NCBI RefSeq assembly: GCF_023195925.1
Contig: NZ_JALPRE010000001.1
Location: 434,001-498,000 of the forward strand
Direction of reading: 5' to 3'
Origin: Aquimarina acroporae
GTDB lineage: Bacteria; Bacteroidota; Bacteroidia; Flavobacteriales; Flavobacteriaceae
DNA length: 64,000 bases
Made by a program: the position numbers and the translations under genes
The notes under the pieces: generated by a model
Databases searched by the model: none
The model's input: the letters and a program-made list of their open reading frames with translations, nothing else
Told to the model about the DNA's origin: nothing
Part shown: positions 35,622-45,283 of the stretch, one piece after another
Layout of the letters: each line of letters starts with the position of its first letter
Numbering within the stretch: position 1 is the stretch's first letter

Positions 35622-35963
35622 TTAATTATAGATAGACTCTTTTCCAAAATGCTTTGTTAAAAGATAATATACTACAGCTCTGTATTTGTTACGGTTAGAC
35701 TTTCCGTATTGTTCAATTACCGAAGCAATAGCCTCATCTAATTTTGGACCATCAGCAAGCCCTAATTTTTTAATTAAAAAGTTCTTCTTAACCGTATCTA
35801 ATTCACTCTGGTCACTACCTGATACAGTAGCAGCATCTGCATTATAAATAGAAGGCCCGCATCCAATAGTTACTTTAGTTAACAAGTCCATGTCTGGAGT
35901 CTGACCAATTTTGTCTTTGATATCAGAAGCATACTTAGTAATTAATTCGTCTCTTTTACTCAT
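35622..35963 (-). CDS. DUF2853 family protein
   Basis: A 113-residue all-helical protein. The sequence KIGQTPDMDLLTKVTIGCGPSIYNADAA and the C-terminal KYRAVVYYLLTKHFGKESIYN match the DUF2853 family as I remember it (segments ~ residues 18-45 and 92-113). Function is unknown; members are small cytoplasmic proteins often abundant in marine bacteria. A TATATTTG -7 box on the minus strand at 36013-36006 and a strong terminator downstream make it a single-gene transcript. Confidence 0.85.
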   Translation of the reverse strand: MSKRDELITKYASDIKDKIGQTPDMDLLTKVTIGCGPSIYNADAATVSGSDQSELDTVKKNFLIKKLGLADGPKLDEAIASVIEQYGKSNRNKYRAVVYYLLTKHFGKESIYN

Positions 35964-36064
35964 AAGATGATAATGTTTAGGTTTTTAGTTATTTATCTTC
36001 GTTCTCAAATATAGATGAATTATAAATGAATAATTCTTCTTTAAAGTATATTAAAACACCAAAA

Positions 36065-37789
36065 TTAGATTAAGTGTTTAAAATAATCGATCAACGTACT
36101 ATCATTTTCTTTTCTGGGGGTAAAAATTTCCAATAACTGAGGTAGACTATCATTCTTATATATCTTCTGAATTCCAGCTACGGTTTCTTCTTCGTTTACT
36201 GCAGATGTATATTCAAATCCAAACATCTTACACAAATGTATAGCCGTTAGACTATGAGCTGTTTCAAAATATGTACTAAAGTTACTACTTTCTTCTTTAC
36301 CAGGCAAGATTCTAAATATACCTCCTCCATTATTATTAATAACTATAATTTTGAAGTTCGCTGGTATATAATCATTCCACAAACCATTGCTATCGTAAAA
36401 GAAACTAAGATCTCCTGTAATAAGCGTTGTAGAAATATCAGATGCCAATGCCGCTCCAATAGCAGTCGAAGTACTGCCATCTATGCCACTAGTACCTCGA
36501 TTGCAAAACACCTTAAACGAAGGTTGTAATGTAAACAACTGTGCATATCGAACGGTTGAACTATTACTAAGCTGAATCATCTGATCTTTTGGAACACCAT
36601 CAAAAATAATTTCAAAAGCTTTTAAATCTGTAAAAGAAACTTTATGTAAATATTTCTTATGATGCACTCTTCGTTGTTCACGAATAGCAACCCAATGTTT
36701 TTTATAACGACTCTCTTTGATTCTGGTTTTTTTCAGAAATTCAGCAAAAAAGATATTAGGTTCTAGTTTGACATGCTCGGTTAAACAAAAATAAGTATCG
36801 AAGGCTTTTTTTGCATCTATATGCCAATGAGCCTCTGGTTGATACTCTCGTAAAAAAGCTTTGATACGTTTTGAAACTACCATACCTCCTACTGTGAGTA
36901 ATATTTCAGGTTGCAAGGTTTGAAATTCTTCCTTATCTAACGGAGTAATTAATTGATCTATACAATTGATATGCGTCTCATGATGAATATTTGATGTAGT
37001 TTCTGTAAGTACTAGTACCGATGGGTCATTTGCAAAGTAGTCTATCCACTGTTGCTTTAGCATTCCCGGAAAATTAACTCCAATTAAGATTAGTTTTCTT
37101 TCTGCTCGATTCCAATGTTCCAACATCTCAGATTCTATTTCTTCTGCGAGATAATACTGTGGATCTTCTACAGGAATATTTTTAGGGTTTATTGTCGCCT
37201 CTTTTATCTTGTCATAAAGCGGTTCATAAAAAGGTATGTTAATATGTACCGGGCCACTTTTTTCGATTGCCTTATTAAGGGCTAGATTAATTTCTCGCTC
37301 ATTGTGTTTTTGAGCCTCTCGTTGTTTCTGTCTAACTTTATGATCCTTGATTTCGGTCTCTGCTACCACTTCAGAATACAAATTTGCCGAGTAAAGGATA
37401 TGATTTTCAAAAACGTTTTTCTGTCTTATAGTTTGCCCATCACCTATATCAATTCTTTCAATGGGGCGATCTGCACTTAACACCACCAATGGAATGTCAC
37501 TGTAAAACGCTTCAGAAATTGCCGGATAATAATTTAACAAAGCACTCCCAGAAGTACAAATTAATGCAACTGGTTTTTGAATTTGTTGTGCAATACCCAA
37601 AGCAAAAAAAGCTGCGCATCGCTCATCTACAATACTGTAACAACGCATATCTGGATGTTCACTAAAACCAATTGTAAGCGGTGCGTTTCGAGATCCCGGA
37701 GAAATTACTACATGATTTATACCTTTTGCTTCACATAAAGCAACTACGGTTTGCGCCAGAGGGATTTTAGAATATAAGCGTTTCTTCAT
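36065..37789 (-). CDS. menD: 2-succinyl-5-enolpyruvyl-6-hydroxy-3-cyclohexene-1-carboxylate synthase
   Basis: MenD joins isochorismate and 2-oxoglutarate with thiamine diphosphate. At 574 residues it has the standard three domains: the N-terminal active-site segment VVISPGSRNAPLTIGF, VALICTSGSALLNYYPAISE, the central domain with LVVLSADRP, and the C-terminal ThDP/Mg segment ITGDLSFFYDSNGLW with VINNNGGGIFRILPG. It follows the isochorismate synthase gene by 55 bp on the same strand, its direct metabolic predecessor. Confidence 0.96.
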   Translation of the reverse strand: MKKRLYSKIPLAQTVVALCEAKGINHVVISPGSRNAPLTIGFSEHPDMRCYSIVDERCAAFFALGIAQQIQKPVALICTSGSALLNYYPAISEAFYSDIPLVVLSADRPIERIDIGDGQTIRQKNVFENHILYSANLYSEVVAETEIKDHKVRQKQREAQKHNEREINLALNKAIEKSGPVHINIPFYEPLYDKIKEATINPKNIPVEDPQYYLAEEIESEMLEHWNRAERKLILIGVNFPGMLKQQWIDYFANDPSVLVLTETTSNIHHETHINCIDQLITPLDKEEFQTLQPEILLTVGGMVVSKRIKAFLREYQPEAHWHIDAKKAFDTYFCLTEHVKLEPNIFFAEFLKKTRIKESRYKKHWVAIREQRRVHHKKYLHKVSFTDLKAFEIIFDGVPKDQMIQLSNSSTVRYAQLFTLQPSFKVFCNRGTSGIDGSTSTAIGAALASDISTTLITGDLSFFYDSNGLWNDYIPANFKIIVINNNGGGIFRILPGKEESSNFSTYFETAHSLTAIHLCKMFGFEYTSAVNEEETVAGIQKIYKNDSLPQLLEIFTPRKENDSTLIDYFKHLI

Positions 37790-37844
37790 TCGAAGCGCTA
37801 AATTACAACATCATCACAATTTAAGCCAACGTTTTGAAACTATT

Positions 37845-38924
37845 TTAAAACAATACTTTTTTCATAGTTTCTGTCTTTCTAACGGTTTCTTCCCATTCCT
37901 TTTCAGGAATAGAATCTTTGGTAACACCTCCTCCAACATATAAAACGGCTCGATTACCCTCTATTTCCATACAACGAAGGTTTACAAACAAGTTCGTATT
38001 TGAATTCTCTTCTTTTTCAAGATTAAGCTCTCCTAAAAAGCCAGTATAATATTTTCTATCATACCCCTCATGATCAGATATAAAATTCTTCGCTTCTAGC
38101 TTAGGTAATCCACATACTGCGGGTGTTGGATGTAAAATTTCCACAATATCTTTTATTCCTGATTTCTTAAAATTCAAACTCCCTTTGATATCTGTTCTTA
38201 AATGCAACAAGGTGCCCGCCCTATGCGTATAAGTTTTGGAAGAAACAATATCTGAAGCTATTGGTTTAAGCTCCTTCAAGATAAATTCTGTCACCATTTC
38301 TTGTTCTTCCAATTCTTTAGGGCCCCAAATTACAGAGGTAGTTGAATTGTAAGGCTGTGTACCCGCCAAAGCCATCGTAGAAAACTCATTACCAGTACTT
38401 GAGAATAGTGTTTCGGGAGTGGCACCCAACCAAGTCCCGACTTTGGGATGAAACCATAAATAAACAAAAGCTCCGGGATAAGCACTTACCAATCGTTGAA
38501 ATAACAATATCGGATCAAGAACCTCGTCATATAAAACTTCTTCTTTTCGGGATAGCACCACTTTCTTAAAAATACCTTTTTCGATGGCTTGCACTCCCTT
38601 ACTTACCAATTCCAGATGAACATCCTTATCAATAGCACCCTTAGCATTTACAACGCCTGCCATATGATCAACATTATTCACCTTGTCATTAAGTCTAACA
38701 ACCCCATATTCACTTTGCGCACTTGGAATCACCACAGCTTTTCTAGTATGATCAAAAGGAGCAAAAACGAAACCCGAACCACTATAATCACTTACCTCAT
38801 ATCGCTTATCGTTCTTTTGAAAAAAAACTTGAAGTTCGTCTGAATGTTTATGATTATAAACAACAAAAGGCATTTGCTTCTTGATATGATCTTCAATTTT
38901 AGCATACATAGTGTTGCTATCCAT
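37845..38924 (-). CDS. Isochorismate synthase
   Basis: About 359 residues of the chorismate-binding family that converts chorismate to isochorismate for menaquinone. Core motifs include KVVLSRKEE, YLWFHPKVGTWLGATPETLF-type segment (GTWLGATPETLF), FSTMALAGTQP, HPTPAVCGLPK and YYTGFLGEL. Context with menD and menB indicates MenF rather than a siderophore EntC. The frame allows a start at 38948, overlapping the thioesterase gene by 23 bp; the ATG at 38924 follows that gene's stop by 1 bp and is preferred. Confidence 0.92.
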   Translation of the reverse strand: MDSNTMYAKIEDHIKKQMPFVVYNHKHSDELQVFFQKNDKRYEVSDYSGSGFVFAPFDHTRKAVVIPSAQSEYGVVRLNDKVNNVDHMAGVVNAKGAIDKDVHLELVSKGVQAIEKGIFKKVVLSRKEEVLYDEVLDPILLFQRLVSAYPGAFVYLWFHPKVGTWLGATPETLFSSTGNEFSTMALAGTQPYNSTTSVIWGPKELEEQEMVTEFILKELKPIASDIVSSKTYTHRAGTLLHLRTDIKGSLNFKKSGIKDIVEILHPTPAVCGLPKLEAKNFISDHEGYDRKYYTGFLGELNLEKEENSNTNLFVNLRCMEIEGNRAVLYVGGGVTKDSIPEKEWEETVRKTETMKKVLF

Positions 38925-38925
38925 A

Positions 38926-39351
38926 CTATCGTGATTTGGGTAATGCAATTGTCGTTAACTTTACCGAAGAAACCAGATTATCTTCTTCATCACGTATTTT
39001 AATATTCCAAAGTTGAGTGGTCTTTCCTCTATGTACAATTTCAGTTTTTGCATATACAAAACCTTCTTTAACACTTTTTACATGGTTTGCAGAGATCTCT
39101 ATTCCGCGTATAAAGAAATCTTGAGTATCTAAAAAGATATAGGTAGCTGCGCTCCCCACACTTTCTGCCAAGGCCACCATGGCACCACCATGCAACACAC
39201 CATCAGGCTGGTGCACTCGAGGAGTAACAGGCATTTTAGCCACTAGATAATCTTCTCCTACTTCACAAAATGAAATTTCTAGAGTCTCCATTAAGGTGTT
39301 CTCACACATTTTTGCGCACTGCGCAAGTATTTCTGCTTCGGTATATTTCAT
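38926..39351 (-). CDS. PaaI/MenI-like hotdog thioesterase
   Basis: A 141-residue hotdog-fold thioesterase with the motif HQPDGVLHGGAMVALAESVG, whose Glu/Gly region forms the active site in PaaI-type acyl-CoA thioesterases. It is directly upstream of isochorismate synthase and menD, so hydrolysis of 1,4-dihydroxy-2-naphthoyl-CoA (the MenI step) is the best guess. That assignment is from context, not from specific residues. It is divergent from the TetR gene. Confidence 0.85.
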   Translation of the reverse strand: MKYTEAEILAQCAKMCENTLMETLEISFCEVGEDYLVAKMPVTPRVHQPDGVLHGGAMVALAESVGSAATYIFLDTQDFFIRGIEISANHVKSVKEGFVYAKTEIVHRGKTTQLWNIKIRDEEDNLVSSVKLTTIALPKSR

Positions 39352-39403
39352 ATTTTAACATTGTTCTAAGCAAAAATATACAATGACTTTAAATAATTCT
39401 AAC

Positions 39404-39433
39404 TATATTTGATTATTATTTTAACGAACGTTC
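39404..39433 (+). promoter_or_regulatory. TetR gene promoter TATATTTG with downstream GAACGTTC palindrome
   Basis: TATATTTG (39404-39411) fits the -7 consensus. The 8-bp palindrome GAACGTTC (39426-39433) lies about where transcription would have just begun, 6 bp before the TetR ATG. A palindrome there is a good candidate for autorepression, though the half-site is short. Confidence 0.45.
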
Positions 39434-39439
39434 AATAAA

Positions 39440-40003
39440 ATGCCTAAGATAAAAACATCTAAAGAAGAGGTTCTTAAAAGAGTGATTCCTGTTTTAAGAG
39501 AAAGAGGTGTTCAAAACAGCAGTATGAGTGAATTATCCAAAGCTTGTGAAATTCAGAAATCTCATTTTTATTACTATTTCAATAACAAAGAAGAATTAAT
39601 AAAAGAAGTGCTAGCTACTGTTCATAGCTATTTTAATCACAACCTTTTTAAAATTATCGATAATGAAACTATAAGTACCTCAGAAAAACTAATGAGAATG
39701 GAAGTGCTACTTGATAAGATATTCAGAGTTTCTAATGGAGGATGTATTATGGCTAATACCGCTTTAGAAACCATGCATCTTAATCCAAGTTACAAAAAAG
39801 AAATTCGTCTTTTTTTTCAGGATTTTATTGTTGGTATACAACGATTACTCTCCTCTAAATATGCTGAAGAGGACACCCTAGAATTGGCAGAACAAATGGT
39901 GCAAGATATAGAAGGAGGCATCTTGTTGACACAAGTCTATGAAGACCCCAAGTACCTATTAAACGCTATTAATCGGATGAAAAAAATAATTCTAAAAGAT
40001 TAA
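39440..40003 (+). CDS. TetR family transcriptional regulator
   Basis: A 187-residue regulator. The N-terminal HTH (VLKRVIPVLRERGVQNSSMS, ELSKACEIQKSHFYYYFNNK) is typical TetR. The C-terminal ligand domain includes NGGCIMANTALETMHLNPSY, resembling the AcuR/YxaF-like group. It is followed 1 bp later by an alpha/beta hydrolase gene that it may control, and is divergent from the thioesterase gene. Confidence 0.9.
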   Translation: MPKIKTSKEEVLKRVIPVLRERGVQNSSMSELSKACEIQKSHFYYYFNNKEELIKEVLATVHSYFNHNLFKIIDNETISTSEKLMRMEVLLDKIFRVSNGGCIMANTALETMHLNPSYKKEIRLFFQDFIVGIQRLLSSKYAEEDTLELAEQMVQDIEGGILLTQVYEDPKYLLNAINRMKKIILKD

Positions 40004-40004
40004 A

Positions 40005-40856
40005 ATGGAAGCATACACAGTAAAATCCTTTGATCAATATCCTATTTCTGTACATGAATTTGTACCAACATCTGCAAATGGTAAAACTATCGTTTTTGCT
40101 CCAGCCGTCGCCGTACCCCAAAAATTCTATTTCAATCTGGCGCAGCAACTCGCAGAAAAAGGCTGTAACGTTTTTACGTTTGATTATCGTGGTATAGGCT
40201 CCTCTACTTCTAAAAGTATACAGTCTTTAAAAAAACACGGATATTTTTCATGGGCACAAGATTTCAAAGCGGTTTCAAAACATGCCAAAGAGGAATACCC
40301 TGGCAACAAACAATACATGATAGGGCATAGTTATGGCGGCAACAGCATTGGTTTTAGTGATGCTCACCAATTTTATGATAAATACTTAACTATTGCCTCT
40401 CAATATGGATTTTACAAACATTTTAAATTCAAAATGCGTGTTCTAATTCAATTAAATTTTAGGTTTTTTGTTCCTTTCACCACCTCTATATTAGGATACT
40501 ACCCTTCGGGTTGGTTTGGACTAGGAAGCCCCTTAACTACACAAGTTGCAAAAGATTGGGCTACTTTCCTATTACACCCAGACTCTATGCTACATTTCAC
40601 CAAAGGTAACAACACTACCTTCTACAATGATATTAAAGACCCTATGCTCCTGGTAAGCATAGAAGACGACTTATTTGCTCCCAGAAAATCTGTAGATATT
40701 CTTGGTGACACCGTATATCAAAATGCTACAGTAGCTCGAAAACATCTCATACCTTCAGATTACAGTTTAAAAGCTATTGGGCATTTTGATTTTTTTAGGA
40801 AGAAAAATCAGGATATATTGTGGCCTATTGTTTATGATTGGTTTGAACTAAACTAA
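40005..40856 (+). CDS. Alpha/beta hydrolase
   Basis: A 283-residue alpha/beta hydrolase related to the YheT/uncharacterised serine hydrolase group. Visible are the DYRGIGSS loop, the nucleophile elbow MIGHSYGGNSIG (Ser), and SIEDDLFAPRKS with a late His (KAIGHFDFFRK). There is no signal peptide. Its ATG is 1 bp after the TetR stop, so the two form an operon and the regulator probably responds to a substrate of this enzyme. Substrate unknown. Confidence 0.88.
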   Translation: MEAYTVKSFDQYPISVHEFVPTSANGKTIVFAPAVAVPQKFYFNLAQQLAEKGCNVFTFDYRGIGSSTSKSIQSLKKHGYFSWAQDFKAVSKHAKEEYPGNKQYMIGHSYGGNSIGFSDAHQFYDKYLTIASQYGFYKHFKFKMRVLIQLNFRFFVPFTTSILGYYPSGWFGLGSPLTTQVAKDWATFLLHPDSMLHFTKGNNTTFYNDIKDPMLLVSIEDDLFAPRKSVDILGDTVYQNATVARKHLIPSDYSLKAIGHFDFFRKKNQDILWPIVYDWFELN

Positions 40857-40917
40857 AAAAAACACTGTTCTAACCATTCTATTTCATTAAAATAACCAGA
40901 GACCCTCACATAAAACT

Positions 40918-41559
40918 ATGAGCAATCAAGAAAAAGCTGTATCCTACAACACAACCAACTCCTACTCTACTTTAAACACTTTAACACCTGAAACAAAAAA
41001 CGTATGGTTGGTTTTTCACGGAATAGGATACTTAAGTCGATATTTCGTGCACTTATTTGCTCCCCTTGATAAAAAAGAGAACTATATCATTGCACCTCAA
41101 GCGCCTTCAAAATTCTACAAAGGATTAGATTACAGGAAAGTAGGCTCTAGTTGGCTCACCAAAGAAAACACCAAAATTGAAACCGGTAATGTTTTACGCT
41201 ACGTAGATGCTGTAGTTAACGCCGAAGATATTCCTAATCACGTTAATTTCATTGTTCTTGGTTATTCTCAAGGGGTTAGTATTGCCAGTCGTTGGATTGC
41301 CAGGCGCAGAATAAACTGTGATGCTTTTGTAATGGTCTCTGGAGGGTTCCCAAAAGAACTAACCAAAGAGGATTTTGATTTTATGGACCCGAATACCAAG
41401 GTTGCCCATATTGTTGGTAATGAAGACCCTTACTTCGAAATTGAAAAAGTACAAGCCGAGAAAGAAAGAGTAGCTCAAATTTTACCTCAAATCGAATTCA
41501 GCACTCATGAAGGAGGACACGAACTCAATTTGAAAAGCATAGAAAATGTTTTGTTCTAG
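40918..41559 (+). CDS. Alpha/beta hydrolase (phospholipase/carboxylesterase-like)
   Basis: A 213-residue hydrolase of the carboxylesterase/phospholipase family (COG0400-like): VWLVFHGIGYLSRYFVHLFA, nucleophile elbow VLGYSQGVSIASRW (Ser), IVGNEDPYFE (Asp) and STHEGGHELNLKS (His). It is 61 bp after the preceding hydrolase on the same strand. It ends 24 bp before the convergent NTF2-like gene. Confidence 0.87.
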   Translation: MSNQEKAVSYNTTNSYSTLNTLTPETKNVWLVFHGIGYLSRYFVHLFAPLDKKENYIIAPQAPSKFYKGLDYRKVGSSWLTKENTKIETGNVLRYVDAVVNAEDIPNHVNFIVLGYSQGVSIASRWIARRRINCDAFVMVSGGFPKELTKEDFDFMDPNTKVAHIVGNEDPYFEIEKVQAEKERVAQILPQIEFSTHEGGHELNLKSIENVLF

Positions 41560-41583
41560 ACAAAAAACATTTGGACAGACAAA

Positions 41584-41964
41584 CTACCCTTTTTGCTGAA
41601 TTGCTGGCCTACTATGCACAGTATCATAGATAATAATTAACTTGTTTATTTTATGATCATCATTTAATTCTATAATATCTACCACTTTAAAACTTACTTT
41701 TTCACCTGTTTTTAATTCCCAATCATAATCAAAAAGCAGAGAAATACGATTGGTATTGTCTTCGTAAAAAACACCATCAAAATTCAGTACAGAATTTGCT
41801 GTATCTGCCGCTAGCGTTTTATAAAAAGATTTTGCCGGCATAGTCCCATACAAAGGTGAAACCACAATACCATCTTCAGCAAATAGTGCCATAATTTCTT
41901 CTACCTGATCGTTTTCCAAAAAATTAAGGTAACTTTTGGCCACGTCTTCTTTGGTCATTCTCAT
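41584..41964 (-). CDS. NTF2-like (SnoaL-type) protein
   Basis: A 126-residue cone-shaped alpha+beta fold protein: VAKSYLNFLENDQVEEIMAL, FAEDGIVVSPLYGTMPA, and LFDYDWELKTGEKVSFKVVD. No catalytic residues can be assigned with confidence. It overlaps the DinB gene by 4 bp, suggesting the two are translated together. Confidence 0.75.
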   Translation of the reverse strand: MRMTKEDVAKSYLNFLENDQVEEIMALFAEDGIVVSPLYGTMPAKSFYKTLAADTANSVLNFDGVFYEDNTNRISLLFDYDWELKTGEKVSFKVVDIIELNDDHKINKLIIIYDTVHSRPAIQQKG

Positions 41965-42473
41965 AAGTAACGTTCTTTAATTACTTCGAAATGATGAATT
42001 TGGTGCCCCATTAAGATGTAGCCCAATGCCCGAGCACTCATAGGGCTATTACTAGCCTCTCCTATTCTAGATAACATCTCTGGAGTAAACCCCTTATATA
42101 GGGTAATAGAACTATTTCGTACTGCTTCAAAATCGGCCAGTACTTCTGAAATACTATAGGTATTTGCATTTGAGTTGGGCACATAATCATCTTGCTCAAA
42201 TCCCATTAAAGGTGTTTTGTCATTCCTCGCAAAACGCAATGCCCTGTAAGCAAATATTCTTTCAGAATCTATAAGGTGCTGAAGAACCTCTACCACCGTC
42301 CATTTACCGGTATCGTAAGCAAACGTCCATTTTTCTTCAGGAATAGTACTTACAAAATTTTTAAAATCATTTTTCCCTTGTTCCAGACCTTCTACAATAT
42401 TCTCGTGTGTAGCTTTTGCAATATACGTTGCGTAATATGGATGAAATTCTCCTTCTTTAACCTGAGTAAGCAT
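41961..42473 (-). CDS. DinB family protein
   Basis: A 170-residue four-helix DinB/YfiT-like protein. The pattern KWTVVEVLQHLIDSERIFAYRALR carries the first metal His, and the second pair lies in ILMGHQIHHFEVIKERY. These proteins are putative metal-dependent enzymes, some of them thiol S-transferases. It precedes the NTF2-like gene with a 4-bp overlap. Confidence 0.87.
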   Translation of the reverse strand: MLTQVKEGEFHPYYATYIAKATHENIVEGLEQGKNDFKNFVSTIPEEKWTFAYDTGKWTVVEVLQHLIDSERIFAYRALRFARNDKTPLMGFEQDDYVPNSNANTYSISEVLADFEAVRNSSITLYKGFTPEMLSRIGEASNSPMSARALGYILMGHQIHHFEVIKERYL

Positions 42474-42485
42474 AGCATAAAATTA

Positions 42486-42521
42486 AAATGAGGCAGAAAT
42501 TTAATAATTCCCGCCTCATTT
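42486..42521 (-). terminator. Terminator after ppc
   Basis: AATGAGGC (42487-42494) and GCCTCATT (42513-42520) form an 8-bp stem with T-rich flank on the minus strand, 30 bp after the ppc stop. Confidence 0.6.
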
Positions 42522-42550
42522 GATATACTTCTTAACAGTTCTTTATTAGA

Positions 42551-45136
42551 TTATGCAGAATTACGACTTGCATTTATGTTTCCAAATAACGATCTGGTAA
42601 CCATTTTCTCATAAATTTCAAGATTGGAAGCATCTGTATCTTTTGACCTATGAATGTCTTGAATCTTCTTTAACGCATACTGCTGTATCGTAAGCAATGG
42701 AAGAACAATATTCTCTCTGATATCAATAGAGGCTTTTCCAGCGGGCTCATTTTGCATAAGCTCTGTATACCCGGTTAACTTAAACAATAATCGCTTTGTA
42801 AGCAGGTATTCATCATGAATAACATCCCAAAAAGCCCCATACTCAGAATCTTCTTTCATATAAGCTGTTAACTCAAAGAATGATTTCGTAAGGCTCATCA
42901 TACTGTTCGCAATTAACGCTCTAAAAAATGGTGACTCCTTATACAATGTAACCACCTTTTCAAACTCTCCTTTATCTTCAAAAGATTGTAAAGCTGTTCC
43001 TACCCCATAAAAACCAGGTACATTTTGCTTTAATTGACTCCAGCTACCTACAAAAGGAATAGCTCTGAGATCCCCAAAATCTAGGGTTGCACTCTTATTC
43101 CGTTTAGAAGGTCTACTACCAATATTTGCCTTCCCATAATACTTTAATGTACTCATATGCTCTAAGTACGAAAGAAATTTAGGGTGATTCTTAAAATCAA
43201 CATAGGTTTGATAACTAATATCTGCCAGTTCCTGCATCGTTTGTTTATTTTCTACAGAAAAAAGATTGGCTTCATTATTGGTTAACTCATTTTCTACTCC
43301 TGCTCCAAGCAATTGCTCCAGATTATACTGACATGAATCTAAGGTCCCAAAGTTTGAACTAATGGTTTGACCTTGCACCGTCAACTGAATTTCTTCATCT
43401 TCAACTGTAGGTCCTAGAGAAGCATAAAATTGATTTGTATTCCCTCCTCCTCTGGCTGGTGGCCCGCCTCTACCATCAAAAAAGACTACTTTCACATCAT
43501 ATTTTCTCGAAACTTCAGTAAGCGCTTCTTTAGCTTTAAATATCCCCCAGTTCGCCATTAAGTACCCACCATCTTTGGTACCATCAGAAAAACCAAGCAT
43601 TATTGTCTGCTTCATACCCCTACGTTTCAAATGTGCCATATAGACAGGATTGCTATACAACGTTTCCATAACCTTATCTGCAACTTTTAAATCTGGCACC
43701 GTTTCAAATAATGGAATTACATCAACAGTTGGCATGTTCCAATCACACAATCTGATCATTGCAAAGGTCTCTAGCACATTAAGCTCATTTCCATTGTTAC
43801 TTATGATATATCTATTTGCTGCGCGTTCTCCGTTGTTTGCCTGAATGGTTTTAATCGCATATATAGATTCTACCGTTGCCCGTGTGATATCTTCATCAAA
43901 AACAGAAGGATCCAGTTTCCCTTCAACCTTAGTAAGTACATCAATTTGCTCCTCTTCAGAGAGTGACAAATAGTTTTCAGGAAAGATCCTTAATCCAAGT
44001 TCATTGGTTTTTTCTACAATATTGGTTAACACTTTATGATGAACTCTCGAATCCTGACGAATATCGAGAGTTGCAAAATGAAAACCAAAGATCTTTACTT
44101 TATTGATGATATCTTGCAGCTCTTCTAAAAACAAAGATTGGTGCTCTGCTATCAGCTCTTCCTTAATTTCTAATAGCCCATTCATTAATGTATCTACTGA
44201 AAGAGGCTCTGCAGTTTTTGCATAATAAAAATTATCATAAAGCGCTGTTTCTAACACCGCGATTTTATCCTGGAGATTCCCAAAAGTGATTCGACGTTTA
44301 AGATTACGCATATCTCTGTAGTAATTTATCAAAACAGTTTTGCGCAATCGTTTAGCAACCTTCAAAGTCGTTTCGGTAGTCACAAATGGGTTACCATCTC
44401 TATCTCCTCCTGGCCAAAATCCAAGGTTTATTAGATCGTTATCAAAATCTTCGCCTTCAAAAATATTTTCGTGCACATAATTATAAATGGCACTAGCCGA
44501 ATGATAAAATACATTTTCGAGGTACCAAATAAGACTTACCGCTTCATCATAAGGGGTTGGCTTTTCTTTCTTAAAAAAAGCTGTTTTCCCTAACTGAGCC
44601 AATAGTTTTTTAATTTTAGAAAGATCATTTGCGCGTATTGCAGTATCCAAATCATGAATTATTCCCAGTACTGTACCTGGATAAAATTGAGTTGGATGCG
44701 CCGTAAGCGTTGGTCGAATTTTAAATCTTTTTAAATATTCTTTCAACTCTCCCAACTGCCCCTTAGCCTGTGCTTCTTCTTTGATACTTCTCAAGGTTCC
44801 ACGACCATCCATATTATTTACCGTTGGAAAAGCTGCATCCTCAATCGCATCAAACAATACTACTTGACGTTCTATATACTGTATAAATCTAAATAGTAAA
44901 TCATGCTTTTCTTTTTCGGAAGGATTTTCTTGATAAAGTTTAAAAAAGCGTTCTACGATTTCGGTGGGATTCTTATGCTTATTATAGCCTTTCTCGCATA
45001 CATCTTTAAAAAGCGGTAATAAAACTCCGGTATTCGTAATCGTATCAAAAGGCAATGTCATAAATATACTATTGTATATCTGATACTTAGCAAGAACATT
45101 TTCATTGAAACGTTCAATTTTAGGTTTTCTAGCCAT
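42551..45136 (-). CDS. ppc: Phosphoenolpyruvate carboxylase
   Basis: PEPC carboxylates PEP to oxaloacetate, refilling the TCA cycle. The 861 residues have the two signatures: TLTAHPTQFYPGTV with the catalytic His and VVFFDGRGGPPARGGGNTNQ with the glycine-rich loop. Other catalytic segments such as FWPGGDRDGNPFV are intact. Length is slightly shorter than the enterobacterial enzyme (about 880). The C-terminus ends in NASRNSA rather than the usual QNTG, which is notable because that tail contributes to the active site in other PEPCs. It is a monocistronic minus-strand gene with its own terminator. Confidence 0.95.
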   Translation of the reverse strand: MARKPKIERFNENVLAKYQIYNSIFMTLPFDTITNTGVLLPLFKDVCEKGYNKHKNPTEIVERFFKLYQENPSEKEKHDLLFRFIQYIERQVVLFDAIEDAAFPTVNNMDGRGTLRSIKEEAQAKGQLGELKEYLKRFKIRPTLTAHPTQFYPGTVLGIIHDLDTAIRANDLSKIKKLLAQLGKTAFFKKEKPTPYDEAVSLIWYLENVFYHSASAIYNYVHENIFEGEDFDNDLINLGFWPGGDRDGNPFVTTETTLKVAKRLRKTVLINYYRDMRNLKRRITFGNLQDKIAVLETALYDNFYYAKTAEPLSVDTLMNGLLEIKEELIAEHQSLFLEELQDIINKVKIFGFHFATLDIRQDSRVHHKVLTNIVEKTNELGLRIFPENYLSLSEEEQIDVLTKVEGKLDPSVFDEDITRATVESIYAIKTIQANNGERAANRYIISNNGNELNVLETFAMIRLCDWNMPTVDVIPLFETVPDLKVADKVMETLYSNPVYMAHLKRRGMKQTIMLGFSDGTKDGGYLMANWGIFKAKEALTEVSRKYDVKVVFFDGRGGPPARGGGNTNQFYASLGPTVEDEEIQLTVQGQTISSNFGTLDSCQYNLEQLLGAGVENELTNNEANLFSVENKQTMQELADISYQTYVDFKNHPKFLSYLEHMSTLKYYGKANIGSRPSKRNKSATLDFGDLRAIPFVGSWSQLKQNVPGFYGVGTALQSFEDKGEFEKVVTLYKESPFFRALIANSMMSLTKSFFELTAYMKEDSEYGAFWDVIHDEYLLTKRLLFKLTGYTELMQNEPAGKASIDIRENIVLPLLTIQQYALKKIQDIHRSKDTDASNLEIYEKMVTRSLFGNINASRNSA

Positions 45137-45223
45137 TGTGTGGTGATAATTGTGGTTATTCTAGTGGTTAAAAAAAGATTTTCTTCTATATAAAGCTATA
45201 TTTCAGAAAATGTGACTAAACAT

Positions 45224-45261
45224 AAAAAAAAGCCCTTTCAGGTTTTCCTAAAGGGCTTTTT
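45224..45261 (-). terminator. Rho-independent terminator after the Lrp gene
   Basis: AAAGCCCTTTCAGG and CCTAAAGGGCTTT form a GC-containing stem with A/T tracts on both sides, 22 bp after the Lrp stop on the minus strand and upstream of ppc. Confidence 0.8.
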
Positions 45262-45283
45262 GATATTTTGTTATAAGAACCCT

